DNA from: Chondrus crispus
Lineage: Eukaryota; Rhodophyta; Florideophyceae; Gigartinales; Gigartinaceae
Reading direction: 5' to 3'
NCBI RefSeq assembly: GCF_000350225.1
Contig: NW_005178734.1
Location: 535,266 to 599,265 of the forward strand
DNA length: 64,000 bases
Shown here: in pieces, positions 34,980-47,286 of the stretch
How the letters are laid out: each line of letters starts with the position of its first letter
Position numbering within the stretch: position 1 is the first letter of the stretch
Program-made: the position numbers and the translations under genes
Notes under the pieces: generated by a model
Told to the model about the DNA's origin: nothing
Database searches by the model: none
Seen by the model: the letters and a program-made list of their open reading frames with translations, nothing else

Positions 34980-37900
34980 CTACGAATCACTGTGGCCACT
35001 ACAATCACTTGAGTGGTAATCAGAAGAAGAGCTCGAGACCGAATTCTCCTTCGGAGGCTCCGAGTTACCGTGCGGGCCAGTCTGCGGAGAGATGCTCTCC
35101 GCGAAGGGCCCGTCTTGAAAGTGAGGGGCAAATAACGGATTCCTGTGAACTGAATCCAGCAGCTTCTGTCCTCTAGGAACGAAATATAAATGATAGCGAA
35201 ACACGTGACCATCCTTCTTTGCAGAGCCGAGTCCAATCTGAGACGTCGCACCGGGTGATATGCTATCCTCGTACGAAGCACCAGCATGTGAGAGATCTCC
35301 TCTTCCCATGAAGACAGAGTTTGGTGGAACGTGGACCTTCTTCACCTGCACACCCATGGAAATGTGTCTCTGGGCTATTGAATCCTTCACTGTAAAGTGA
35401 TGAGAGAACGGACAAACCCAAAGGGGGAATCCATTTTCACCAGAACAAATAAAGAAGTATCCAGGATTCCTTGCGTATTCCAGGTTCCATTCTTAGATTT
35501 TCCAACGCCAAAGTCTGTATGGAGGGACTGCCGAGGACAACCTTTCCCCGTCAGCAAGAAGCGACCCCCAGACTTCGGAACAGCCATCTCCGGAGTGCCC
35601 TTTTCAGGGTCCACGAGTCGAAGTGCAGTAGCAATTTGCGCCAGGCGGACGTCCATCATAGCGCGCTTCCTTGCTACCCACACTGTATCGGCATTCTGTT
35701 CGACCTCGGACGAAACACCTGCTAGCGTGGTGATGTAGCGTCCGATGCCCTTATTTCGGTGTTTTCTAGCTGTCTCGGGATCGACGTTGAAGATGGGGCT
35801 CCACACTTTGCGATTTGCTTCATCCTTCATCGCATCTTAGCCAGGGAATATTTCTTCGTAGTATTCTATCATCTCTTCGATGACGTCCCCTCCATGGAGA
35901 GGGGCTTCGAAAGCGAGGTTGGATCGCACACCACTGTCACTTCCGAAACCTTCAAGAATGACGAAGCCCTTCTCCCGCAGCTCAGTCGCCTTGGCCAGGA
36001 AGTATTCATTAGCGACGTTGTCTAATTCCATTGCTGCGGCCCAAAGAGCCTGTTCCTCCTTGTACTTCAGGGCCGTATTAGGACTCGGACCCGTGGACGG
36101 CAGCGCTTTCATGAACACGTTGGACTTCGTCGACCCGAGTTCCTTGTGTCGCATAGCCGCGGCGTGATAGTACACGGCATGATGAATTCGCACCAAGTCC
36201 ATCCTTTCGACCAGGCAATTCGCTCGGTGACTAACCGGTATGCACAAAGAACGAAGCCAAGGAGTTTGATGCGTTATCGGATTCCGTTTCGGCCACTGAC
36301 TCGGCGGAAGTAAGGCCTAGTTAACCCAATCCGGGTTCTTCGAAACATTCCATACGGCATATTCGTGTGCCCGGATCGGGAGTAGACCTGGAAGAATGTC
36401 ATCGAACTCCCCGACGTCATATTCCCTTGCCACATCACTTTCGACAGCGGGCGGTAAAGCCGGTATCCTCAATTCCTCTTCCTTCTCTTCAAAGGCAGTG
36501 TTGAGGGCACGGATGTTCTTGGTTGACTGGATAGCATCTTCCTGGCCTCGCTTTCTCTTTCCTGTTTTCTTCAAAGGCAGCTGTAGGGAAATCGTCAATG
36601 GATTAGTTTTAATCCTTTGGCGAATCCCTCTCCGAACTGTTACGGATGAGGCCTGTGAGGAGGACCCAGGCCCTTGCACGTGACGAGGCGGCTGAGACGT
36701 ATCAACTTGAGACGTAGTCGTTTGAGGTACTTGGCGTGAAGTACAATGAGAGATAGGCGCGTCAGTTCGCTTAGAAAGCTCCTTAGGTGGAGCTAGAGCT
36801 TTCACGAGCTTTTTGCGGAGCATATTGAGACGCTTGTCTTGGTCAAAAATCCGCCCAGCTTCATTAACTCCACTCCTGAAACTCTTCATCTACCTTGCCA
36901 CAAAGTCATCAATCCGCATCTTGATGTTTCTGCCGACCTCAATCTCCATTTCCAAGACGCTTTGCAACTCCTTCTCGTACGTGTTGGCAATGGTGCAAAG
37001 CTCCTCATAAATTTCAGCAAAGGCTTCAAAGAAAGCATTCTCGTACTCAGTGAAAGCACCGCGCTTCTTTCTCCTTTTCTTCTGACGCTTGAATTTCATC
37101 GGTTTGTCTGTCTCCACCTCGCGCAAGAAGACAAAGACACACGAAATACCAAGAAGGATGCCAGATCTATGCAGGGTGAGAAGCCGACGGTTGCTAAGGT
37201 GCGTGACACCGATAGTCCTGGTCGTATCGCAGAGGCTTTTGATGGTGTCGTAGTCGATACCGTACTCCACAAGTCGTCGTGCCAAGTGCGCATATCAACA
37301 GTACTGCTTAGCCCCCAGCGGACCAAGTACTTTAAGCTTCATTAGCGCGCCTGTGACACCTGCGACAGTCATCACAGTACGCTGATTCTGCATATCCAAC
37401 CGGTTCTTCATCATTCGAACAGCCGCTATATTTGCGTGAATGGAATCTGTGAAGTTTGAGAACCGAATCTTCGACGAGGTGTCGTTGAGTAGAGCACCGA
37501 TGCCTAGTTTTTCCAAGTCTGAAACGGGTTTACCATCCTTCCTGTACCGCACCTGTGCATCGATCCATTCGAACTCCTTTTCCTTTTGCAAGTCATTAGC
37601 CTTGGCCTTATTCATGCCGATGACACGATGCTGACCGTCGCAAATTAGGGGTTCCATTATCAGCCCATCTAACCCATCGTCTCTCTGCCTCAATATCGTA
37701 GAGCGGTCGAAGACCATGTCATCTGGCATGGCCACAGAGATTGCTCCAGCTGCTTTCAGCAGCCCGTTTTTGAGAAGGCTCTCGGTAATTGATTCAACAT
37801 GTCTTTCATCAACCTCCCGAAGAGTTTCTTCCATGATTCTGATGTTACTGACTAAGACCCGGACGTGATGCTGCCCGTAGTTGCTCACATCCACTTCAGG

Positions 37901-38758
37901 GATATCTGGGGCAAAAGACTCGTCTATTTCGATGCCGTTGTCGAGTGTAGCAACTCTCGTTGCCTTCACAAACCGGATGTCATCATCAAAATTAACAACG
38001 TCCATTGGCGAACTGCTGTTGTCAGAGTCTCGTCTAGAAGAATCCGCACGAGGTGATTTCGGTGCATCTGCTTCCATTCTGATTTTTCCACATGCATCTG
38101 AAACGACCGCTGAAACGATGTGTTTCGCCGTGTCCGATTGTTGCTCTTCACCTTTGAATAAACTTAATCTCTTTCGAACGGACATAGGGGTCTGAGCAGT
38201 CTTTTCAACATTAGAGGTTTTCTTGGTAGTGGGAGTGGAGACCGTTCCCTCCATTTCCGACACAACCCCCTTTGCCATCATGAAACTGTCCCAAGGGTAT
38301 CGCGCCCATATGTCGACAATCTCTCCAAGTGTCTTGGGACAGTGTTGCTCCTCATTGGCCGGGAAAGGGTACGGATAGGGGATGTCCTTCCGGTTGTCGT
38401 CTATATGGACTTTGTAAACCAGAACGAGGTATTGCGAACCTTTCTCCCAGTCCCCGATGTCCGCAAGGTCGAAAGTTCAAGGCGGCATCTGGCCCTCGGC
38501 ACCGAGGGTGATATGCGCAGTTCCCACTCGAACTACAGCACCGAACTCTTCATGCCCCTCCGGCGTTGCCTGACCTCGTTTGATTTTGAAGTCATGGGCA
38601 AAGAGGGTCACTTCTGCATCGGCTACAAGTCCCTTGGACTGGAGTTCTTCAAGGGAGCGAACCTTTTTTCCAGTTGCACTGCTAGAACCACGCACACTCC
38701 AATGCCCACGACAACGACCTCTTCGTTCTTTTCTAATTCCGCGCTTGGGTGTAGGCAT
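34980..38758 (-). CDS. ParB/sulfiredoxin-like domain joined to a 2-oxoglutarate/Fe(II) dioxygenase-like domain
   Basis: Read from the ATG at 38758 leftward, one frame stays open for about 1120 codons, cut only by in-frame stops at 38477, 37295, 36890, 36317, 35837 and 35387; a frame change near 35387 leads into the last 130 codons. Around 37620-37825 the product has DERHVESITESLLKNGLL and, after a spacer, LICDGQHRVIGM, the pattern of ParB/Srx-fold proteins. A Lys/Arg-rich block follows near 37.08 kb. At the C end, SLHTDFGVG (35505-35535), GRGDLSHAGASYED (about 35265-35310) and FRYHLYF (about 35180-35205) supply the HxD, distal His and Arg of the dioxygenase family. Substrate is unknown; nucleic acid or protein oxidation are both possible. 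Confidence 0.65.
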
Positions 38759-39254
38759 GGTAAAAACCTTGATTTATCACTTGTGATACTTCGATGGGGA
38801 CAGGAATGAATAGCTGTAGGAGGAGCGGAACAAAGGTGCACGCTTATGTAGAGAACGAAAAGACGTTGTGCGCGATAGTCGATGAGGTGTCTTAAACGGA
38901 CGGCAAGAGAAGAAGTAATCCAGGAAAGCAACCGCTTAGGTCTTCTAGGTTTCCACTTGAGGTTTCCACGCAATATTTCCACTTGAAGGGTACTCCAACC
39001 CACGGTGACGCGTCCCCTACGCGCGGAGGGGACCAATTTCAGCATTCTTCCACCACCCAGACCCTTGGGTGATGGTGACAAGATCCGTTCGGGGTACCCC
39101 TGCAGCCGACTATTGTTGACTATCGGCGCAGTCCTCCCCCTATGAGAAAATGTCAATGTTCGAGTTTAGCGGCTAAAACCACTGAATAGATGACGACCTA
39201 GTAGAAGTAGTGGTCGATAGGAAGGAACAGGCACAGCGCAAAACGCAGTGCGAG
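38751..39254 (-). repeat. Left arm of the 0.5-kb inverted repeat between divergent genes
   Basis: About 504 bp, nearly the exact reverse complement of 39993-40482. It includes the start codon and first codons (M-P-T) of the minus-strand ParB-like gene, a TATCACTTGTGATA-like motif before it, and the likely promoter. A 13-bp difference next to the ATG separates the arms. Confidence 0.85.
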
Positions 39255-39992
39255 AAACGATAGACGGGTTTGCGACGCATTCGGGACCTGGAAGCAAGAC
39301 AGACTGTAACTGTGGTCGGAAAGGGCGAGCAGGCGCAGTGCAAGTACTCGGTATAGGCGCGCCGGTAGGGTGCGAAGAAGAAAAGTACTAGAGAGGAAAA
39401 GGGTCGAGTGAGGTCAAAGGGGTAGGAGGAGCAGGACGATTTTTGGATAGAAATGCGTCTACACAGGGGCGATTAAGCTATGGGGAGACGCTCTACAGAC
39501 CCAAAATCAACGGCCCGGGATGCCCCATGACAGATGACATGCCTGGACATTCCCAGTGGAGCGCTGGGGTGGTGTGCGGCCAAAAAAAACAGTCAAGATT
39601 TTTCGGACGCTCGACCCAGGCACCGGATGGGCACATCGATAGTCGATGTGAAAATCAAATCCTTTTTTTGCGCAATTTTTGGCCGATTTGATTTGCACAT
39701 CGAGTGTCGATGTGCAAATCAGATCATTTTTTTGCGCAATTTTTTGGACGATTTGATTTGCACATCGAGTGTCGATGTGCAAATCAGATCATTTTTTTGC
39801 GCAATTTTTTGGACGATTTGATTTGCACATCGAGTGTCGATGTGCAAATCAGATCATTTTTTGGGCAATTTTTTGGCCGATTTTACTTGCACATCGAGTG
39901 TCGATGTGCATATCAGGTGTCAGAGACGCGCGTCCACCAAGGTGGCTGCAGCCTCATGCTGGCCGTGGTGTCACCTTCTACCTTTCAGACCG
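39255..39992. promoter_or_regulatory. Centre of the divergent region with a palindromic iteron array
   Basis: About 740 bp between the two arms, without a gene. Five copies of a 27-bp palindrome (half-site TTTGCACATCGA) lie at 39628, 39692, 39757, 39822 and 39886, 64-65 bp apart, separated by T-rich spacers with TTTTTTGCGCAATTTTTTGG. Copies 2-4 are identical. Most inter-palindrome units also contain AGATCA. Evenly spaced dyads of this kind suggest cooperative binding by a dimeric protein; replication origin, centromere-like site or operator are alternatives. Confidence 0.75.
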
Positions 39993-40482
39993 CTCGCGCT
40001 GCGTTTTGCGTTGCGCCTGTTCCTTCTTATCGACCACTACTTCTGCTAGGTCGTCCTCTATTCAGTGGTTTTAGCCGCTAAACTCGAACATTGACATTTT
40101 CTCATAGGGGGAGGACTGCGCCGATAGTCAACAATAGTCGGCTGCAGGGGTACCCCGAACGGATCTTGTCACCATCACCCAAGTGTCTGGGTGGTGGAAG
40201 AATGCTGAAATTGGCCGCTCCGCGCGTAGGGGACGCGTCACCGTGGGTTGGAGTATCCTTCAAGTGGAAATATTGCGTGGAAACCTCAAGTGGAAACCTA
40301 GAAGACCTAAGCGGTTGCTTTACTGGATTACTCCTTCTCTTGCCGTCCGTTTAAGAAACCTCATCGACTATCGCGCACAACGTCTTTTCGTTCTCTACAT
40401 AAGCGTGCACCTTTGTTCCGCTCCTCCTACTGCTATCCGTTCCTGTCCCCATCGAAGTATCACACGTGATAAACATGCCTAC
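39993..40482 (+). repeat. Right arm of the 0.5-kb inverted repeat between divergent genes
   Basis: Mirror of 38751-39254. It ends within the first codons (M-P-T) of the methyltransferase gene, so both divergent genes start with the same leader and the same first residues. This would give them matched expression. Confidence 0.85.
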
Positions 40483-43400
40483 TCAAGCGAAAACGCCTTC
40501 CTTCGGGAAGCGCCTCAAAGCCATACAGGTAGTGCGAGCAGCCGTAATCCAGCAAACTGGGAACGTGGTACCGAAACTTGGAGATATCGCGGATTGGGTT
40601 GAGAATAACCTTGAGACCGATGCCGCAAAGAACTACTTACAATCTTTGGGAGCCGAAAATGTATCCGAGGCAGAGGTTCGCAAATCAAAAATGAATAAAC
40701 GTCAAGTCGCACAAGTCTATGCAATCGTGCAGGCGTTTCTTGGTTGCGGGAGAGGCAATGATACTAGACCCTGGCAAATCTTCGAAATCATAAGCGACAT
40801 TAACGGCGACAGCTTCAATGCTAGAGGTCTTCAGTGTACGTTTTTTAGCAACACGAGTTCCAAAAGGAATACTGTGAGAGAGCCACGATTCCTTACTTCG
40901 CCTGCAACTTCCTTCGAAGCAATGATGTTCCTAATCTATGTGGGAGTAGTTATGAACTGTCACACCAGGAAACAAGGATCACCATGTGCCAAGAGAAAGA
41001 AGGTATTGCAGAACTACAAGGTCAATAGGGAGACGTCACAGCGTATTGGCTTTGCTGTTCAGCAAGTTATTCGAGCATGGGATTGCAAGGCCAGATATAT
41101 GGGATTCAAGAACTGCGAAGAAATGGTATATCCTTATATCACCTTGACAAGTGACGACCGTGAGTTGTGCTTTACTGTGTTGAGTTCAGGCTTCCCCCAC
41201 AAAAAACAGAAGGATACAATCACAGTCAACGCCGGGGCATTCTGTCTCCCCGATGAATGTTCCCCACAAGCATTTGGCCGCGTTCCAGTCGTAGATAATG
41301 CTCTCCGCGAGGCAGCAAAACTTGTTCTGAGTACTATCCGCTTCCTCGTGACATCAGATTACTTGTATGAAATGCCATCCATGGCGAATTGGATGGCTTT
41401 GGACAGGTTCAAGAAAGTTCAAGAAACGATCCCTCCCATCATCGATGGTTATCCGAACGAAATGGTCAATCACGTGAAGAATTCCCTCCCACAACAAGAC
41501 ATAGAGATGGTTCCTTCTGTAAACTCCACTGAACAGGCGCGACAAGAAAACATCCTTGCAAGGAGCCTCGCAGTTGTCGCCAGGCGCAGGACTGCTTCTA
41601 AGTCCGTCTCACACACCGACTCTGTACAGGCGGTGCGGGAAAGTGAATCGGTGAGTAGTGCTCCAGACAGGTCAGAGTCCCGGACAGGACGCTGGCCTGC
41701 ACAATCACGGACTCTGTCAGTCACGCAGGAGTGTAAAGGTGAGGGCTGTGAGTGTCGAGAAGCTTTAAAGAATGTCTGCAGGGCAATGAACAAGTACGCA
41801 AGGACGTATAGCTGTACATTCCCAGAGCTATCGCAGGAGGATATCTCATCATGTTCCGAACAAATATTGGAAGGAGTACAGCTGGTGCTTTGTGACCCAC
41901 CTTACAACAACCGAAGAGAGAACAATCTTCCGAATTCAACCCATGACAACCTCAGCAAAAGTGACATGACTGATTGTGTTCGTGAGATCAGTCAGATGCT
42001 CCGTGAGGGTGGACATGCGTTTGTGTTCTGCTCTGCATTGCAATTCAAACTCTGGTATGACGCCCTCGCATCGTGTACAGTTGCAGTCAGTTCTGATAAT
42101 GAAGATGAACAAGATGAGGAAGAATCAAATCAAGGCGATGAGGAAGGGCGGTCAGGAACGGAAGAAGACCTCCTAGAAGTGAATCTCCCTGCGGAGGGTC
42201 TCCGAATTTTCAGTGTGGATCCCTCACCAGTGCTTATGAACAGCATGCCGGGTCATTATGACACGAATGCTGCCATCAAGACGACGGCTTTCAGACCAAT
42301 TTCCGAGATGGCTGTACATGTCACTAAGAAAGGACTCAATTCGAAGGAAGCTTTCGCCCTGGTTAACTACGATAACTTCGACTTCGTCTCTTCCCGCCAT
42401 CCGGCTTGGACTAACATTATCGACAACGTTCCGAGACTAGAAGAGGGAGAGAGGCTTAAGCACCCCGACGCCCCGAAGTCAAAGTTCGTCCCGTTGCGAC
42501 CGGAGCAGAAACCTCTACGTCTTCTCATGGAATCATTTCTCGCTTGACTCAACCGGGTGATTACGTTGTTGATATGTTCAGTGAAACCTTTTCAACTGGA
42601 GTGGCTTGTCTTTTGCTCAAAAAGCATCGGAGATTTGTGGGGTGTGAACGGGACCCGGTTGCCTGGCTTGCTGCGACAGAGAACTTGGAGCTGGTCTTTG
42701 CTCAGAGTGTGCTGAACCCATCTTCCGACATCAACATACCACAGTTGGAATCCGCAGCAGAGCTATTGTTGGCTCATAATCCGGCATTTACAAGGGCCGC
42801 TGAGAAGGGCTCAGATTGGAAGCCTCCGAGAGGATGTCCTTACTTTCAACAAGCTCCGGAGCACATTTTGAAGTTCCTAGCCACTAAGTTACAAGCACTA
42901 AATATGGTGCAAGAGTGCAAAGGAAAGCCTTTATCAGAGTGGGCGAGGGAATATATCGGAGGCCTTCAAACAGTTCACTGCGAATATATCATTTTATATG
43001 AGTGTATGGTTCTCGGTTTGATTGAGGCTCCTTCAAAGCACAGGAATGATGGCTCTCTTGGTGTTTTTACGACCAGAACTGTTCGGAGGGGAGAGGTTAT
43101 ATGCCCTGTTTATGTAACAATCGTTTATAGGGACTTAACAAAACAAAGTCAGTCCACAAAACAATACGGTGAAACCGGTGCACTTGGGTGTACACCTGAG
43201 ATGTTTCGCAACTGTTCATATCCGATTGAATTGAGCAAGAGTTTTCTGGGCGTGAGAGAGGTTTACATTGTTCCTGCACAGTTCGGCGTCGCAAGAAGGA
43301 TCAGACTGGCTACGGGGATTAGAGAGGTAGAGGGACACGGAATTCGGAAGGCGGGGACACCGAATGTGTCCCTTTGTTACAAGCCGACAAAGGTAGCTGA

Positions 43401-43488
43401 CCTGAATTTGGTTTGCTGCCATGATACAGTTTTATATGTCGCAACTACGGATATAGAGGCTGGCGCAGAACTTATAGTCAGCGTATAG
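40475..43488 (+). CDS. DNA methyltransferase (DPPY type) joined to a SET-like domain
   Basis: The ATG at 40475 lies at the edge of the inverted-repeat arm. About 450 N-terminal residues are unrecognised, then comes LVLCDPPYNNRRE (D474-P-P-Y477), the catalytic motif of N6-adenine or N4-cytosine methyltransferases, followed by a Glu-rich insert. A frame change at 42532-42547 separates this from GDYVVDMFSETFSTG...FVGCERDP, the cofactor-binding half that follows DPPY in beta-class enzymes. The last 150 residues read as a SET-like domain (LGVFTTRTVRRGEVI ... YVATTDIEAGAELIV). SET domains methylate lysines, histones among others. A combined DNA and protein methyltransferase in one transposon gene is inferred; the frame change could be damage or recoding. 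Confidence 0.7.
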
Positions 43489-43526
43489 AAGTATCCCGAG
43501 TTGTGTGGTAGTGCTAAAAACTGTTG

Positions 43527-43532
43527 AATAAA
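43527..43532 (+). terminator. Likely polyadenylation signal of the methyltransferase/SET gene
   Basis: AATAAA lies 39 bp after the stop at 43488, in the 72-bp gap before the convergent transposase gene. Confidence 0.5.
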
Positions 43533-43560
43533 GACCAGAGTTCTTGTTCTGCACATATAC

Positions 43561-46500
43561 TTATGCCTGACGTGACGGATTCCCTTCCTTTCGCCCCCAC
43601 ACCTGATAAATTCCACCGTCTGAGAGACTCCTGTGTTGTACTGCTGAGTGTGATGTGGATATGAGACACATATGATCGTCGCTTTCTTCGCTCTCCTGTT
43701 CGCAGTAGTGCATAACTAATGCCTCTCGAACGTAGCTTCGAAGCTCAACCAGCGTTCTTCTTTCGTTTCGTTGTTGTATTAACACGCGGTATCCATCTTC
43801 CTCCGCTTCGCACTCCTTCACTGCGCAATATCGTATTGTTTCCTGACTTTCTTTCCCACAAGCGTCCAGAATCTGGACTTGAAATACGGCTAGCACCATC
43901 CAGAACCTTCTGTTTTGATCATGCTCAGAATATTTGTTCTCATGAAAGGTGAATGTGAGATCAGGATCTGCGGTCGAAACTACACAAGCCTGCAGGGCTT
44001 GAATCACGCTACCATAGGATATAGTTGCCAGAACGGATGTTTGGTCCCTCTTTTTCCCGTCTGTTACTTTGCACCACTTCGCAGTTCCATATGTATGTAC
44101 AGTTACGGAATTTCCATGCTCCGCCCGGCCACTTCTAAGACATATCTTGTGTTTCCATAAATGCTCTAAAAGCTCCCTTGCTTTCAACAGAAATTTATGG
44201 TCAGATGATTGGGACATTTCTGAATATTGACCTCCGTCCGCAGTGTTTCCTAGGTTCATAATTCTTGACTTGTCTACGCGCCAGTCCTTCCTACTGAGAG
44301 ACGATGATAAAAGTCCTTTCCGACGGAATCGAATGTTCTGCAGAACAGGAGTTGGGAAGCAGTCCTGAAGCTTTTGTAGTAATCTTCCGGCATCCTGCAG
44401 CCCAGAACTGTCGTAGCCCAAGAGATTCAAAACCGACTTCGCTGACTCAAAGCTCCATCCGTTCTCACTGGTGCCAATGCCTTCAGTCTCAATTGCCAGA
44501 CGAGTCTTCCAGTCGTTGGCAAGACGATGTTCCATAGCCTGTAATTGTGAGTTTTTCATATTGGATTGAGCCACCCCCCTCTTCAATGGCTGATGAGCGC
44601 TTTCAAACAACAATTCTTGTACATGTCTTACGCTACCGAACAGTGGCAATGTATGTGTGAAGAACTCCAACAGTCTGTGAAGGTTTGGTTTGTCCAAATG
44701 AGTGGAGGCAAAGCTGTTTGTGCGACACAGCTTATCTATTCGAGATAGGTAACGAAGTGCCATATTCCGAATCTCCAGGAGTCTTTTGGTTCCTCCTTCT
44801 TCATTGTGTGTGTCTATTGACCTCTTACCATCTATTCTTGATTCCGGAAAGTACTGCGTCCTGCTCACGAGAGAGGAAAACAGGTCGAGGAGGTTGAGAG
44901 CTTCATCGATAGTAGCACAGTTTCCGCTTACTCCCTCGCCAGTGATTTTGTGCACGTACCAAGTACACTTCATCGCTCGTGGTGCTACCAAGAGCAGGCA
45001 GTACATAGAAGATATCGTCATTGAATGTAGCACATGCTTGTCATGGTTGATTAGGCTCTCCTGATATATGAGATGTCCATCCTTCAAAGCCACTTTGGCA
45101 ATCGCCTCAGCATCTCTGCGTATATCTTTTGGTAGCAATGTTATACAGAGATTCATGATGTCGCGACCAATCCCGAGGAAAAGATGATCGGGAGCCACAA
45201 CGCATGAGCGATACAAATCGAAAACAGAAGGAACAACCGGTTTTCAACTGCCAAGTACACGAGGTACACGAGCGCGAACGTGTTGTAGTTTTGCAGAGAG
45301 TTGATGAAGTGCCTGCAAACTTGTCTCAAACGTATCTGCGTCATCCATTCCGAGGGCTTTCAACTCTTCCCTGGATAACTTGGATCTCCTCAATGCGGTA
45401 GCCCGGTTCTCATATCTCGCGAAAGATGGATGGTCGGAATGGATGCGAGTTGTGTAACAATACTTGCTTCCTTGAAATCTAGACTTGACGTACCTTCCAT
45501 AGCTGCATAAGTGACATGGAACATTGGAGCAGTGCCCTAGTAGGTCCAAAGTGTGGGAGACTGCAGGATAGTCCCCGACGTACCCGACGACATCGAGAAA
45601 AAGAACAACCTTCTCTCCTTCTGCGGTAGGAGTTAACCCGATGGGTCTGATGGCTCCGGCTCCGTTGCAGTTCTTCGGAGCCATACCTATTGGCAGCATG
45701 TATACACCACCCATGCTTCCCTTCTTTCCAATGTGCGGCGTAAATCCATCAGAGTACAAAAACATTCTGTACACAACGTACTTTCTTCCATCTTGTAGAC
45801 CTCCACTGCTCTCCGCATCGACGCCATGGCCCTTGTCCACCGGATTATCATCCGCAGATACTTGTTTCACTACGATTTTGTCAAACATCTGGTTGTAAAC
45901 CCCCCTATTCGTGCCAGTGAGATTCGAAACATTTCTTTCAGAAGATACAACCAAGCTGGTGGCGTATTCGTCATCACAGTTATGTCTTCTCCACATCCTA
46001 TACACAAGGAAGGGTGTTTGCGTGGGTTCTTTTGAATCTTCGGCATCTGGCTGTCCTGGAAGTGCAAGTTCGACGACCATGTCACTGGGAATGAATGCCC
46101 GAGATTCTGGTCTCTTCATCTTCATCCTTTTGGTACGCTTTGAATTGGACTGCTCCTGCGGTTCTGTCCAGTTCGGATCATCGTAAACAAAGAAGGAAGA
46201 TACAACTGCATCAAAGCTCATGTTTGTTGAGGACGTTACTGCAAACTGAGCTTGCATCAATCTGCCCTTTACCGCGTCACTTGTTTCGAACGTGATATTA
46301 AGAAGGAGCCCTTTTCGAAGTTGCACCGTCAAACCATCTTCGGTTGGAATCCGATAAACAGATAGACTCCCAGCCCTATCCTGTATTATTGGAGTGTCCT
46401 CAATATCCAAGAACCTTGGTACCTTGCTTGACGGATCACTATCATGCCGTCTTCCTTGCACCATCTCCCGCAATTTTGCTGTCGAAAAGTCAAGCTTCGC

Positions 46501-47286
46501 CCAGTCGCTAGGCCTTCCAATCATGGTAGGAGCGCTGTCCTGTGAGGAATACTTTCCAACGCCAGCCTTCGACCCAGACTTCGAGAAATCCACAGTAAAC
46601 ATTTCTACACGACAAGGAACGAAGAAGTTGGATTTCGCAAATGGACGAACACGTCTCTTCAGAGTAGATGTACTTGGCAGTTTGAAAGTGAGCTGCCTTT
46701 CATTCGGTCTCCAGTTCCTAAAGTTAGCAAGTGTCTGATACGCAGTCTCGCTGAGACGTGTGCTCCCAGTTGCTGTTATCAGTGATGCAATATTTGTCCA
46801 GGTCAATCGAATTTCACCAGAAGTACCGTCGAACATGCTGTTTATCAGCTCTTCGCACCCTTCAGCTTCGTATACAACGTCCTGCTAAATGCTCAATCCA
46901 ATGTCTAATCCAGAAATTCGTTCGCTTTCTTCGCAACGGAGCGTGTCATTTCGTTCGGAGTGAGGACTTAATGGAAGTGCCTCCACGTCGTCATGCATCA
47001 CGCCTTGTTTTTCTTGGAGGTCGCTTAAAAGCCCGTCTTTCAAAAGGGAAGCATAGGATTCTGATTGACGGTCTAGTAATTTGAATCCATCCCCTGGACG
47101 TTTTGCTGGCTTTGTAGACAGTTGCCTACATGGCCTTGCTCTTTTTACATGTCTTTCAAGCTGAGGTTCAGAAGAAGATGGTGCGTGCCCATCCGAAGTA
47201 GTCCCTCGTGATGCAACATCTTCGGAACGCTTTGCATAAGGTCCGCGTTTTTTAAGAACCCAACGACTCTTGCTTTGACGCCCCAT
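43561..47286 (-). CDS. DDE transposase of the CMC/Plavaka/KDZ type
   Basis: Read from the ATG at 47286 leftward, one frame of about 1240 codons with in-frame TAG at 46885 and TGA at 45244. The first 130 residues are basic. The core has YSDGFTP (first acidic residue, near 45747), LPIGM and FLDVVGYVGDYPAVSHTLDLLGH (second Asp, near 45570), a Cys pair CSNVPCHLC just after it (45500-45540), and FESAHQPLKRG (candidate catalytic Glu, near 44600). The D...GH...CxxC layout followed by E-x-x-H-x-x-x-K is typical of CACTA-like Tnp2 and Plavaka/KDZ transposases, which cut and rejoin element ends. It is convergent with the methyltransferase gene. This copy is damaged by stops rather than frameshifts. Confidence 0.75.

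Noticed and set aside
39628-39912. The evenly spaced repeats could be a CRISPR array
   Set aside because: The repeats are palindromic, the spacers are near-identical to each other rather than unique, and everything around is eukaryotic transposon.
38751-40482. The mirrored block as a separate foldback element inserted in the transposon
   Set aside because: Both arms extend into the start codons of the two divergent genes and no target duplication is visible at the outer edges, so a shared promoter duplication fits better. Not fully excluded.
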